Shown here piece after piece: positions 1-7,848 of a stretch of DNA of 64,000 bases (the first letter of the stretch is position 1; the number at the start of each line of letters is the position of its first letter). The notes under the pieces were generated by a model. The model was not told the DNA's origin. It did not search any database and saw only the letters and a program-made list of their open reading frames with translations. The translations under genes and the position numbers were made by a program. The stretch is from Rhodoplanes azumiensis (GTDB lineage Bacteria > Pseudomonadota > Alphaproteobacteria > Rhizobiales > Xanthobacteraceae): assembly GCF_042682915.1 (NCBI RefSeq), contig NZ_JBHUIW010000007.1, positions 62,001 to 126,000 on the forward strand. The letters run 5' to 3'.

Positions 1-193
1 TCGGGCTCCGGGCTGCGCAGACGTGTTCTAGTCTTCCGGACCTAGATCAGAGGCGCGATCCCACCCGTTCGGGTGATGGGGCTTATCACGGTCCGTTTAC
101 GTCAAATTTAGCCCGCCGCCTTAACGTCCGACGAGACGGTACGCGACGCCACCGGGCGCCAGGCCGTCCTCCCCACAGGGCCGGAGTGCGTGG

Positions 194-1261
194 ATGTCGG
201 ACAGGGCGGACGATTTCGATCGCACCATCTCGTTCGCGAAAGTCGCCCTCGACCAGATCGCGGCGCTGCGCATCTCGGCGGCCCCGCGCAACTACGAGCT
301 CTGGTACCACTACGCGACCGGCTACAACGCCGCGCTCAACGCCGCCATCAACGACCGCCTCGTCCAATCCGGCAAGCTGTCGACCGAGGAGGTCGACCGC
401 CTCCATGCGCAGTTCTTCACGCCGTCGCGGATCGGCGAGCAGATCGAGTCGATCGGCGGCAAGGTCGCCGGCAAGATCGATCAGATCATGGCCGTGCTCG
501 ACGCCGCGATGGGCTCGACCAGCCGGGCGACCGAGACGCTGGCCGACGCGAGCGACCAGCTGGGCCACGCCGAGGACACCTCCGCGATCCATCAGGTGAT
601 CGGCGATCTGCTGCGCACCGTGAAGGAGATGGAGACCAACAATCGCGAGCTCGAGCAGCGCCTCGGCGCCTCCAAGGGCGAGATCGCCAAGCTGCAACAG
701 AACCTCGAGGAGCTGCGCAGCGAGAGCCTGACCGACCCGCTGACCACGCTCGCCAACCGCAAGTGCTTCGACGACGTCCTCGGGCGCCTCGTCGAGCAGG
801 CCGCCACACAGGGCCAGACGCTGTCGCTGATCCTCACCGACATCGACCACTTCAAGCGCTTCAACGACACCTACGGCCACCTCACCGGCGACCAGGTGCT
901 GCGGCTCGTCGCGCTTTCGGTGAAGCAGAACGTCAAGGGCCAGGACGTCGCCGCGCGCTACGGAGGCGAGGAGTTCGCCGTCATCCTGCCGGAGACGCCG
1001 CTGCGCGCCGCCACCACGGTCGCCGACTCCATCCGCCGCGCCGTGATGGGCAAGGAGCTGATGAAGCGCTCGACCCGCGAGGTTCTGGGCCGGGTCACCA
1101 TCTCGTGCGGGGTCGCGACGCTGCGTCCGGCCGACACGATCCTCAGCCTGATCGAACGTACCGATGCCTGCCTCTACGCGGCCAAGCGATCGGGCCGGAA
1201 CATGGTGGTGTGCGAGACCGACCCCGAGGTCGTGCCGCGCGACACCAAGCGGATCGCCTGA
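194..1261 (+). CDS. Diguanylate cyclase (GGDEF domain protein)
   Basis: Predicted 355-residue soluble protein that would make cyclic di-GMP from two GTP. The C-terminal half is a GGDEF domain with the active-site signature GGEEF at residues 257-261 and the expected NRKCFDD and DHFKRFND motifs before it. The N-terminal 175 residues are helical with no recognised sensor domain or membrane segment, so the signal is probably cytoplasmic. The inhibitory I-site, normally RxxD five residues before GGEEF, reads KGQD (248-251), so product feedback inhibition may be weak. The ATG at 194 follows CGGAG at 182-186. The gene is convergent with sufA, 20 bp away. Catalytic assignment is from motifs; the sensed signal is unknown. 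Confidence 0.9.
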   Translation: MSDRADDFDRTISFAKVALDQIAALRISAAPRNYELWYHYATGYNAALNAAINDRLVQSGKLSTEEVDRLHAQFFTPSRIGEQIESIGGKVAGKIDQIMAVLDAAMGSTSRATETLADASDQLGHAEDTSAIHQVIGDLLRTVKEMETNNRELEQRLGASKGEIAKLQQNLEELRSESLTDPLTTLANRKCFDDVLGRLVEQAATQGQTLSLILTDIDHFKRFNDTYGHLTGDQVLRLVALSVKQNVKGQDVAARYGGEEFAVILPETPLRAATTVADSIRRAVMGKELMKRSTREVLGRVTISCGVATLRPADTILSLIERTDACLYAAKRSGRNMVVCETDPEVVPRDTKRIA

Positions 1262-1281
1262 GGCGCCGCCCTGCCTCGCCG

Positions 1282-1740
1282 TTAAGCCTCGGCGTCGGCC
1301 GGCTTGATCTGCACCGACTCGCCGCAGCCGCAGGCCGAGACCTGGTTCGGGTTGGTGAACACGAAGCCGGCGGAGAGCTTCTCGGTCTTGAAGTCCATCT
1401 CGGTGCCGAGCAGGAACAGCACGGCTTTCGGATCGACTAGCACCCGCACGCCCTTGTCCTCGATCACCTCGTCGGTCGGCGCGACCGCGGCGGCATATTC
1501 CATCGTGTAGGACATGCCGGCACAGCCGCCGTTCTTGACGCCGATGCGCACGCCGGCGATCGGCGTCTCCGCCTTCGCCATGATCTGCTTGAGCCGCGCC
1601 GCCGCGGCATCGGTCAGCCGGATCACCTGCGGCCGCGGCCGCCGGGCGACCGCCGGCCGGGCCGAGGTCTGCGGGCTCACGGTCTGCGGGCTCACGGTCT
1701 GCCCGCTCACGGTCTGCCCGCTCACGGTCTCTTGCACCAT
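1282..1740 (-). CDS. sufA: SufA/IscA-type iron-sulfur carrier with repetitive N-terminal extension
   Basis: A-type Fe-S carrier of 152 residues that would receive clusters from SufBCD and pass them to apoproteins. The family's three cluster-binding cysteines are present: C73 in GGCAGMSY, and C137 and C139 in ACGCGES. The domain begins near residue 38 (QVIRLTDAAA), so about 35 residues are an extension. Residues 5-25 of it are the five-residue repeat VS(G/P)QT, encoded by a 15-bp tandem repeat. A purine-rich GAGGGAGAG lies just before the ATG at 1740, supporting that start and hence translation of the repeat; no ATG lies between it and the domain. Last gene of the suf operon. Confidence 0.9.
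   Translation of the reverse strand: MVQETVSGQTVSGQTVSPQTVSPQTSARPAVARRPRPQVIRLTDAAAARLKQIMAKAETPIAGVRIGVKNGGCAGMSYTMEYAAAVAPTDEVIEDKGVRVLVDPKAVLFLLGTEMDFKTEKLSAGFVFTNPNQVSACGCGESVQIKPADAEA
1666..1725. repeat. 15-bp tandem repeat, four copies, within sufA
   Basis: Four head-to-tail copies of a 15-bp unit, ggtctgc(gg/cc)gctcac; copies one and two are identical and copies three and four are identical, differing only in a GG/CC block. Read on the minus strand each encodes VSPQT or VSGQT. The near identity of the copies suggests recent slippage expansion. Confidence 0.95.
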
Positions 1741-1792
1741 CTCGTCTCTCCCTCGCGGCCGGGGGCCACCGCCGGGGCGCCGCGACCGGCGC

Positions 1793-2200
1793 CTACCACA
1801 TGTTGAGAACGACCCGCGCCTCGTCGGACATCCGGCTCGGATCCCAGGGCGGATCCCACACCACCGCGACGTCGACCGGGCCGACGCCGGCCACCGTCAG
1901 CACCGCGTTCTCCACCATGGTGGGAAGCTCCTGGGCCGAGGGACAGTTGGGCGTCGTCAGGGTCATGTCGACCGCCACCGAGCGGTCGTCGTTGATCTCG
2001 ATTCGGTAGATCAGGCCGAGCTCGTAGATGTCGGCCGGGATCTCCGGGTCGTAGACGGTCTTCAGCGCCGCGACGATGTCGTCGGTCATGCGCCGGACCT
2101 CGTCGGCCGGCAGCGCCGAGCCCGACGGCGCCGTGACCGTCGGGGTCGCGCCGGCCGTCGCCGGTGCGGCGGCCTCGGCCGCCTTCGTGGTGTCGTTCAT
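1793..2200 (-). CDS. sufT: SufT-like DUF59/MIP18 family Fe-S assembly protein
   Basis: Predicted 135-residue protein with a Pro/Ala/Thr-rich leader of about 30 residues followed by a DUF59 domain: YDPEIPADIYELGLIY near residue 50, then TTPNCPSAQELP containing the conserved cysteine. DUF59 proteins help mature Fe-S proteins and are regular members of suf operons. The ATG at 2200 overlaps the sufS stop (ATGA), implying translational coupling. sufA starts 52 bp downstream. The longer open frame reaching to 3031 runs antiparallel to real coding information inside sufS and is discounted. Confidence 0.88.
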   Translation of the reverse strand: MNDTTKAAEAAAPATAGATPTVTAPSGSALPADEVRRMTDDIVAALKTVYDPEIPADIYELGLIYRIEINDDRSVAVDMTLTTPNCPSAQELPTMVENAVLTVAGVGPVDVAVVWDPPWDPSRMSDEARVVLNMW

Positions 2201-3441
2201 GCAAACATGTCCTGCGCCTTGATCAGGGCCTCGGCCAGACGGTCGACTTCTTCGACCGTGTTGTAAAGCCCGAAGCTGGCCCTGCAAGTGGCCGTGACGC
2301 CGAACCGCGCCAGGAGCGGCATCACGCAATGGGTGCCGGCCCGCACCGCGATACCGGAGCGGTCGATGATGGTGGCGATGTCGTGCGGATGCGCGCCCTT
2401 CATCTCGAACGAGACGATGGCGCCCTTCTGGCGCGCCGTGCCGATGATCCGCAGCGAGTTGATCTCGCGCAGCCGATCGGTGGCGTAGGCGAGCAGCGTC
2501 TCCTCGTGCGCCCGGATGCGGTCGCGGCCGATGGACTCGATGTAGTCCAACGCGGCGCCGAAACCGATCGCTTGGACGATCGCCGGCGTGCCCGCCTCGA
2601 AGCGGTGCGGCGGGTCGCCGTAGGTGACGCGATCCTCGAACACCTCGCGGATCATCTCGCCGCCGCCGAGGAACGGCGGCATCGTCTCGAGGATGTCGTG
2701 GCGGGCGTAGAGGGCGCCGATGCCGCTCGGGCCGTACAGCTTGTGGCCCGTGATCACGTAGAAATCGCAGCCGATGTCCTGGACGTCGACGTCGAGATGC
2801 ACCGAGCCCTGCGCTCCGTCGACCAGCACCGGGATGCCGCGGGCGTGCGCGATGCGCACCACCTCCTTGACCGGCACCATGGTGCCGAGCCCGTTCGACA
2901 TCTGGGTGATCGCGACCATCTTGGTGCGATCGGTCAGCAGCTTCTCGAACTCGTCGAGGAGAAAGTTGCCCTCGTCGTCGACCGGCGCCCACTTGATCAC
3001 GGCACCCTGCCGCTCGCGCAGGAAATGCCAAGGCACGATGTTGGAATGGTGCTCCATGATCGAGAGCACGATCTCGTCGCCCTCGCCGATGCGCTCGCGC
3101 CCGAAGGTCTGGGCGACCAGGTTGATCGCCTCGGTGGCATTGCGGGTGAAGACGATCTCCTCGGTCCGCGCCGCGTTGATGAAGGCCCGCACCTTCTCGC
3201 GCGCGCCTTCGTAGCCCTCGGTCGCGGCGTTCGCGAGGTAGTGCAGGCCGCGATGCACGTTGGCGTATTCGTGCGTGTAGGCGTGCGTCGTCCGGTCGAG
3301 CACCGCGATCGGCTTCTGGGCCGAGGCGGCGTTGTCGAGATAGACAAGCGGCTTGCCGTAGACCTTCAGCGACAGCGCCGGAAAGTCCTCGCGGATGCGG
3401 GCGACGTCGTAGGAGCCGTTCTGTACCGCAGGATGGGTCAT
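2197..3441 (-). CDS. sufS: SufS cysteine desulfurase
   Basis: PLP-dependent class V aminotransferase-fold enzyme of 414 residues that removes sulfur from cysteine as an enzyme-bound persulfide for Fe-S assembly. The PLP lysine is K234 in TGHKLYGPSG, the cofactor-stacking histidine is in MEHHSN (129-134), the PLP aspartate is D208, and the persulfide cysteine is C372 in RAGTHCVMP. Length and motif spacing match group II (SufS) desulfurases. It starts 37 bp after sufD and overlaps sufT by 4 bp. No sufE is visible here; the acceptor of the persulfide cannot be told from this window. Confidence 0.95.
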   Translation of the reverse strand: MTHPAVQNGSYDVARIREDFPALSLKVYGKPLVYLDNAASAQKPIAVLDRTTHAYTHEYANVHRGLHYLANAATEGYEGAREKVRAFINAARTEEIVFTRNATEAINLVAQTFGRERIGEGDEIVLSIMEHHSNIVPWHFLRERQGAVIKWAPVDDEGNFLLDEFEKLLTDRTKMVAITQMSNGLGTMVPVKEVVRIAHARGIPVLVDGAQGSVHLDVDVQDIGCDFYVITGHKLYGPSGIGALYARHDILETMPPFLGGGEMIREVFEDRVTYGDPPHRFEAGTPAIVQAIGFGAALDYIESIGRDRIRAHEETLLAYATDRLREINSLRIIGTARQKGAIVSFEMKGAHPHDIATIIDRSGIAVRAGTHCVMPLLARFGVTATCRASFGLYNTVEEVDRLAEALIKAQDMFA

Positions 3442-3478
3442 GTGATCCGCACGCGCGGCCCGAAGACCACGCCTCGTG

Positions 3479-4837
3479 CTACTCCCGTGCCTCGAGCCAC
3501 CGCGCCGTCGCGGCCGTCAGGGCATCGCGGATGCCCTCGTTGGTCACCGTGTCGATCGCCTCGCCGACGAAGGACTGGATCAGCAGCGTCTCGGCCTCCT
3601 TCTTGGGGATGCCGCGCGCCATCAGGTAGAACAGCAGGTCGTCGTCGAGCGCACCGGCCGTGGCGCCGTGGCCGCAGACCACGTCGTCGGCGAAGATCTC
3701 GAGCTCCGGCTTGTGATCGGCCTCGGCCGTCTCCGACAGCAGGAGCGCGTGCGAGGCCATCTTGCCGTCGGTCTTCTGCGCGTCGGGACGCACCACGATC
3801 TTGCCCTGGAAGACGCTGCGGCTCTCGCCGTCGAGCACGCCCTTGAAGGTTTCGCGGCTGACGCAGCCGCCGATCGCGTGGTCGACGACGAGCGTCGCGT
3901 CGGCGTGCTGGCGGCCCTTCAGCATGGTCGCGCCGTTGAGCGAGAGCGTGATGCCGGTCCCGTCGCAGCGCACGAAGAGCTGGTTGCGCACCGCGGCGCC
4001 GCCGAGCGCGACGACGAGATCGTTGTAACGCACATGCGGGCCGAGTGCCGCCGTGAGCGTCGCGATATGAAGCGCGGACGCGCCGTCGAGCCCGATCTTG
4101 ACGTGATCGATCTCGGCGCCGTCGCCGGCGACGACGTCGAGAGCGGTGTTGATCTGATAGTCGAGCCCGTCCGGTCCCTCGTGGGTCTCCACCAGGGTCA
4201 CGGCCGCGCCGGCCCCGACGGTCACCAGCGAGCGGGTGTACACGGCCGCCGGCACCGGGCCGGTGAAGCAGAAGACGAGGTGGATCGGCCGCGCGATCCT
4301 CGCACCGGGGGCGACCCGGATCACGGCGCCGTCGCCCATGAAGGCGGTGTTGAGCGCGAAAGCGACGTCCTTCTCGGCCGGGCTCTGGGCGCCGAGCTGC
4401 CCCGTCACCTCGGAATCGCCGCGGGTCAGAGCATCGGCGAGCGAGCCGATCGACAGACCGGGCTCCAGCCCGTCGAGATCCGAGAGATCCTTCAGGAGGA
4501 CGCCGTCGGCGATCACGACGCGACGCAGGTCGGCGCCGGCCAGGACGGCGCCGGCGGCGCGCGCCCGCACCTTGCCGATCTCGCCGGGCGGCTGCGCCAG
4601 CGGCTTCGCCTCGCGCATCAGGGCGCGCAGATCCGTGTACTTCCACGTCTCCACGCGGCGGGTCGGCAGGCCGGCCGCCGCGAAGGTCTCGAATGCCGCC
4701 GCACGGCGCGCGCTCACCGGCGCGGCGCCGGGCAGCCGGTCCTTCACGCCGTCGAAGGCGGCCGCGATCGCCTGCTCGGCGTCGGTCCTCGCGGCATCGG
4801 TGTTTGCGACATCGGTATTGGCGGTCGGTCGGGTCAT
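3479..4837 (-). CDS. sufD: SufD, scaffold subunit of the SufBC2D complex
   Basis: 452-residue SufD, the SufB paralogue of the Fe-S scaffold complex. The conserved C-terminal CGHGATAG carries C388 and H390, matching the pair known in E. coli SufD (C358, H360), followed by DDLLFYLMARGIPKKEAE. The N-terminus begins MTRPTANTDVANTDAARTDA, an imperfect five-residue repeat that lies before the family core. It is preceded by the 74-residue small protein and followed by sufS in the same operon. Confidence 0.94.
   Translation of the reverse strand: MTRPTANTDVANTDAARTDAEQAIAAAFDGVKDRLPGAAPVSARRAAAFETFAAAGLPTRRVETWKYTDLRALMREAKPLAQPPGEIGKVRARAAGAVLAGADLRRVVIADGVLLKDLSDLDGLEPGLSIGSLADALTRGDSEVTGQLGAQSPAEKDVAFALNTAFMGDGAVIRVAPGARIARPIHLVFCFTGPVPAAVYTRSLVTVGAGAAVTLVETHEGPDGLDYQINTALDVVAGDGAEIDHVKIGLDGASALHIATLTAALGPHVRYNDLVVALGGAAVRNQLFVRCDGTGITLSLNGATMLKGRQHADATLVVDHAIGGCVSRETFKGVLDGESRSVFQGKIVVRPDAQKTDGKMASHALLLSETAEADHKPELEIFADDVVCGHGATAGALDDDLLFYLMARGIPKKEAETLLIQSFVGEAIDTVTNEGIRDALTAATARWLEARE
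4782..4826. repeat. 15-bp imperfect tandem repeat at the 5' end of sufD
   Basis: The block tcggt recurs at 4782, 4797 and 4812 with a period of exactly 15 bp. On the coding strand it gives the five-residue pattern (N/R)TD(V/A)A near the SufD N-terminus. The copies are more diverged than the repeat in sufA. Confidence 0.75.
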
Positions 4838-4868
4838 GATCAGATCATCCGAAATTCGGTCGCAGGCG

Positions 4869-5093
4869 TCAGGCTTCGATCAGGCCGAGGCGGCGTTCGA
4901 CGCGGTCGAGACGGGCGTCGATGCGGTCGACGCGTACCGAGAGGTTCGCGAACTGCACGTTCAGGTGCGCCATCTGCTGCCCCAGGCTTCCGACCCGCTG
5001 CGTCAGCTCGAGCATGCGATCGCTCAGCACGTCGAGCTGGCCGCGAATGGCCCGCAGATGCTGCAGCACCAGATTGTCGACCTCCTCGGTCAT
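4869..5093 (-). CDS. Small coiled-coil protein of the suf operon (paralogue of the 5979-6200 gene)
   Basis: 74-residue protein with no named function that I recognise. It starts MTEEVDNLVLQHLRAIRGQ and continues as heptad-like helices rich in Leu, Arg and Asp, ending in DARLDRVERRLGLIEA, which predicts a short soluble coiled coil. The opening NLVLxHLRAIRGQ is shared with the 73-residue protein at 5979-6200, and the endings also match (ARLDRxExR), so the two are paralogues. GAGG precedes the ATG by 4 nt. It lies 12 bp after sufC and 31 bp before sufD. Spacing and coding character argue that it is real. Confidence 0.72.
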   Translation of the reverse strand: MTEEVDNLVLQHLRAIRGQLDVLSDRMLELTQRVGSLGQQMAHLNVQFANLSVRVDRIDARLDRVERRLGLIEA

Positions 5094-5105
5094 CGCGCCT
5101 CGGCG

Positions 5106-5864
5106 TCAGGCCGCCGCCTCCTGCTCGTAGTCGGCATAGCCCTTGGCCTCGAGCTCGAGCGCCAGCTCCTTGCCGCCGGTCCGCACGATGCGGCCGCGTG
5201 AGAAAACGTGGACGATGTCCGGGACGATGTGGTTGAGCAGCCGCTGATAGTGCGTGATCACGATCATGCCGCGCTCCGGCGAGCGCAGCCGGTTGACGCC
5301 CTCGGCCGCGATCTTCAGCGCGTCGATGTCCAGCCCCGAGTCGGTCTCGTCGAGGATCGCGAGCTTGGGCTGGAGCAGCGCCATCTGCAGCACCTCGGCG
5401 CGCTTCTTCTCGCCGCCCGAGAAGCCGACGTTCACGGGCCGCTTGAGCATCTCGGGGTCGATCGAGAGGTTCTTGGCCTCCTCGCGCACCCGCTTCATGA
5501 AGTCGGGCGTGGAGAGCTCCGGCTCGCCGCGCTTCTTGCGCTGCGAATTCATCGCGGTGCGCAGGAACGTCATGGTCGCGACACCCGGGATCTCCATCGG
5601 GTACTGGAAGGCGAGGAACAGGCCCGCGGCAGCGCGCTCGTCGGGCGCCAGCGCGAGCAGGTCGACGCCGTCCAGCCGCACCTCGCCGCCCGTCACCTCG
5701 TAGCCGTCCTTGCCGGACAGCACATGCGCCAGCGTCGACTTGCCCGAGCCGTTCGGGCCCATGATGGCGTGCACCTCGCCCGGATTCACGGTGAGGTTCA
5801 CGCCCCGGAGGATCTGACGGTCCTCGACGGAGGCCTCGAGGTTCTTGATTTCCAGAAGCGACAT
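5106..5864 (-). CDS. sufC: SufC, ATPase subunit of the SufBC2D complex
   Basis: 252-residue ABC-type ATPase that powers conformational change of the SufBCD scaffold; it is soluble, not a transporter. Walker A is GPNGSGKST (36-44), the signature is FSGGEKKR (148-155) and Walker B is LAILDE (168-173). The start at 5864 (MSLLEIKNLE) is chosen because GAGGTGA lies 7 nt upstream and the length then equals the family norm; an in-frame ATG 33 nt further up has no such support. It sits between the two paralogous small proteins. Confidence 0.96.
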   Translation of the reverse strand: MSLLEIKNLEASVEDRQILRGVNLTVNPGEVHAIMGPNGSGKSTLAHVLSGKDGYEVTGGEVRLDGVDLLALAPDERAAAGLFLAFQYPMEIPGVATMTFLRTAMNSQRKKRGEPELSTPDFMKRVREEAKNLSIDPEMLKRPVNVGFSGGEKKRAEVLQMALLQPKLAILDETDSGLDIDALKIAAEGVNRLRSPERGMIVITHYQRLLNHIVPDIVHVFSRGRIVRTGGKELALELEAKGYADYEQEAAA

Positions 5865-5978
5865 TTCGGTTTCACCTCGTGTTGTCCCGCCCTGCATCGC
5901 AGCGGCCGGGCGTCACGCGTCAATGACTGTTGAATGTCTCGCGCCCGCGCGCCGTCGGCGACCTGCGGACGCTCGATC

Positions 5979-6200
5979 TCAATCGACCAGATCCGGTCGT
6001 GTCTCGATTCGGTCGAGCCGCGCCTTGATGCCGGCGATGTCGCCGTGGTCGTGCTCCTGGATGGTCACGACACCGGCGAGATGCTGGCGGATGGCGGTCA
6101 TCTCGACGCTCATCGTGTGCATCATGTCGGCCATCTTGCCCGTCTGGCCACGGATCGCACGAAGATGCTCCAGGACCAGATTGTCAGGTGCCTCGCTCAT
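5979..6200 (-). CDS. Small coiled-coil protein of the suf operon (paralogue of the 4869-5093 gene)
   Basis: 73-residue protein of unknown function starting MSEAPDNLVLEHLRAIRGQ, closely similar at both ends to the 74-residue protein beyond sufC. The middle is methionine- and histidine-rich (KMADMMHTMSVEM, then QEHDHGDI). Its ATG overlaps the sufB stop (ATGA), so it is probably translated by coupling to sufB, which is good evidence that it is a gene. A 114-bp gap separates it from sufC, the widest gap between sufB and sufD, and could hold a processing or internal regulatory site. Confidence 0.72.
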   Translation of the reverse strand: MSEAPDNLVLEHLRAIRGQTGKMADMMHTMSVEMTAIRQHLAGVVTIQEHDHGDIAGIKARLDRIETRPDLVD

Positions 6201-7696
6201 CCGACGCTGCCCTCCAGCGAGATGGAGATCAGCTTCTGGGCCTCGACCGCGAACTCCATGGGAAGATGCTGGAGCACGTCGCGCACGAAGCCGTTGACGA
6301 CGAGCGCCACCGCCTCCTCGGGCGAGAGCCCGCGCTGCATGCAGTAGAACAGCATGTCCTCGGAGATCTTCGAGGTGGTCGCCTCGTGCTCGAACACGGC
6401 GGAGGCGTTCTTCGCCTCGATGTACGGCACCGTGTGGGCGCCGCAGTGCGAGCCGATCAGGAGCGAGTCGCAGTTCGTGAAGTTGCGCGCACCGGTCGCC
6501 TTGCGGTGGGCCGAGACGAGGCCCCGATAGGTGTTGTCGGAGCGCCCCGCCGCGATGCCCTTGGAGATGATCCGGCTCGTCGTGTTCTTGCCGAGATGGA
6601 TCATCTTGGTGCCGGAATCGACCTGCTGGCGGCCGTTCGAGATGGCGATCGAATAGAATTCTCCGCGCGACCCTTCACCCCGGAGGATGCAGGACGGATA
6701 CTTCCAGGTGATGGCCGAGCCGGTCTCCACCTGGGTCCACGAGATCTTCGAGCGCGGGCCGCGGCAGTCGCCCCGCTTGGTGACGAAGTTGTAGATGCCG
6801 CCCTTGCCTTCCGAGTCGCCCGGGTACCAGTTCTGGACCGTCGAGTACTTGATCTCGGCGTCGTCGAGCGCGATCAGCTCGACCACGGCGGCGTGCAGCT
6901 GGTTCTCGTCGCGGCGCGGCGCCGTGCAGCCTTCCAGGTAGCTCACATAGGAGCCCTTGTCGGCGATGATCAGCGTGCGCTCGAACTGGCCGGTGTTCTT
7001 CTCGTTGATGCGGAAATAGGTCGACAGCTCCATCGGGCAGCGCACGCCCGGCGGGATGTAGACGAAGGAGCCGTCCGAGAACACGGCGGAGTTCAGGGTG
7101 GCGAAGAAGTTGTCGGTCACCGGCACGACCGAGCCGAGATACTTCTGCACCAGCGCGGGGTGCTCGTGCACGGCCTCGGAGATCGGCATGAAGATCACGC
7201 CGGCCTTCTTCAGCTCCTCCTTGAAGGTGGTCGCCACCGACACCGAATCGAACACCGCGTCGACCGCGACCCGGGTGCCGCCGGCCGGGCCTTCGGTCCC
7301 GTCGTCGCGCACCACGCCGGCGAGGATTTCCTGCTCGCGCAGCGGAATGCCGAGCTTCTCGTAAGTCCTGAGGATCTCCGGATCGACGTCGTCGAGCGAC
7401 TTCGGCGCAACGAAGGCCTTCGGGGCCGCGTAATAGTAGAGGTCGTCGTAATCGATCTCCGGGTAGTCGACGCGCGCCCAGGTCGGCTCATCCATGGTGA
7501 GCCAGCGCCGATAGGCGTCCAACCGCCAGTCGAGCAGCCAAGCAGGCTCGTTCTTCTTGGCCGAAATGAAGCGGACGATGTCCTCGGACAGCCCCTTCGG
7601 CGCCTTCTCGGTCTCGATCTGCGTCTCGAAACCGTATTTGTACTGGTCGACGTCGATGCTCTTGACCTGCTCGACGGTCTCCTGCACGGCCGGCAT
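6197..7696 (-). CDS. sufB: SufB, core scaffold of the SufBC2D complex
   Basis: 499-residue SufB, on which nascent Fe-S clusters are built. Residues equivalent to the E. coli functional set are seen with a constant offset of four: C409 (in TNCDSLLIG), H437 and E438 (in FEHEATTSKI). The C-terminus DMLFYCMQRGLSPEEA is typical. GGAGGG lies close upstream of the ATG. It is followed by a 4-bp overlap with the small coiled-coil gene and preceded by 152 bp of sequence after the cysteine desulfurase gene. Confidence 0.96.
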   Translation of the reverse strand: MPAVQETVEQVKSIDVDQYKYGFETQIETEKAPKGLSEDIVRFISAKKNEPAWLLDWRLDAYRRWLTMDEPTWARVDYPEIDYDDLYYYAAPKAFVAPKSLDDVDPEILRTYEKLGIPLREQEILAGVVRDDGTEGPAGGTRVAVDAVFDSVSVATTFKEELKKAGVIFMPISEAVHEHPALVQKYLGSVVPVTDNFFATLNSAVFSDGSFVYIPPGVRCPMELSTYFRINEKNTGQFERTLIIADKGSYVSYLEGCTAPRRDENQLHAAVVELIALDDAEIKYSTVQNWYPGDSEGKGGIYNFVTKRGDCRGPRSKISWTQVETGSAITWKYPSCILRGEGSRGEFYSIAISNGRQQVDSGTKMIHLGKNTTSRIISKGIAAGRSDNTYRGLVSAHRKATGARNFTNCDSLLIGSHCGAHTVPYIEAKNASAVFEHEATTSKISEDMLFYCMQRGLSPEEAVALVVNGFVRDVLQHLPMEFAVEAQKLISISLEGSVG

Positions 7697-7848
7697 CTCA
7701 TTCCCTCCACTGCGGTTTCAAGGACCGCGGGTTGGATGTTGCCCTATGGTGTTCGTCCTGCGGAAGATCACCTGCGACGATGAACGGGATGGTTGTGATC
7801 AGGTCGGTCTCGAACGGGTCGGTGTCGACCGGCTCACATGTGAACGGG

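Noticed and set aside
62..75. Short inverted repeat CACCCG-TT-CGGGTG at the left edge
   Set aside because: The loop is too small and the stem too short to call a terminator, and the gene it might follow lies outside the window.
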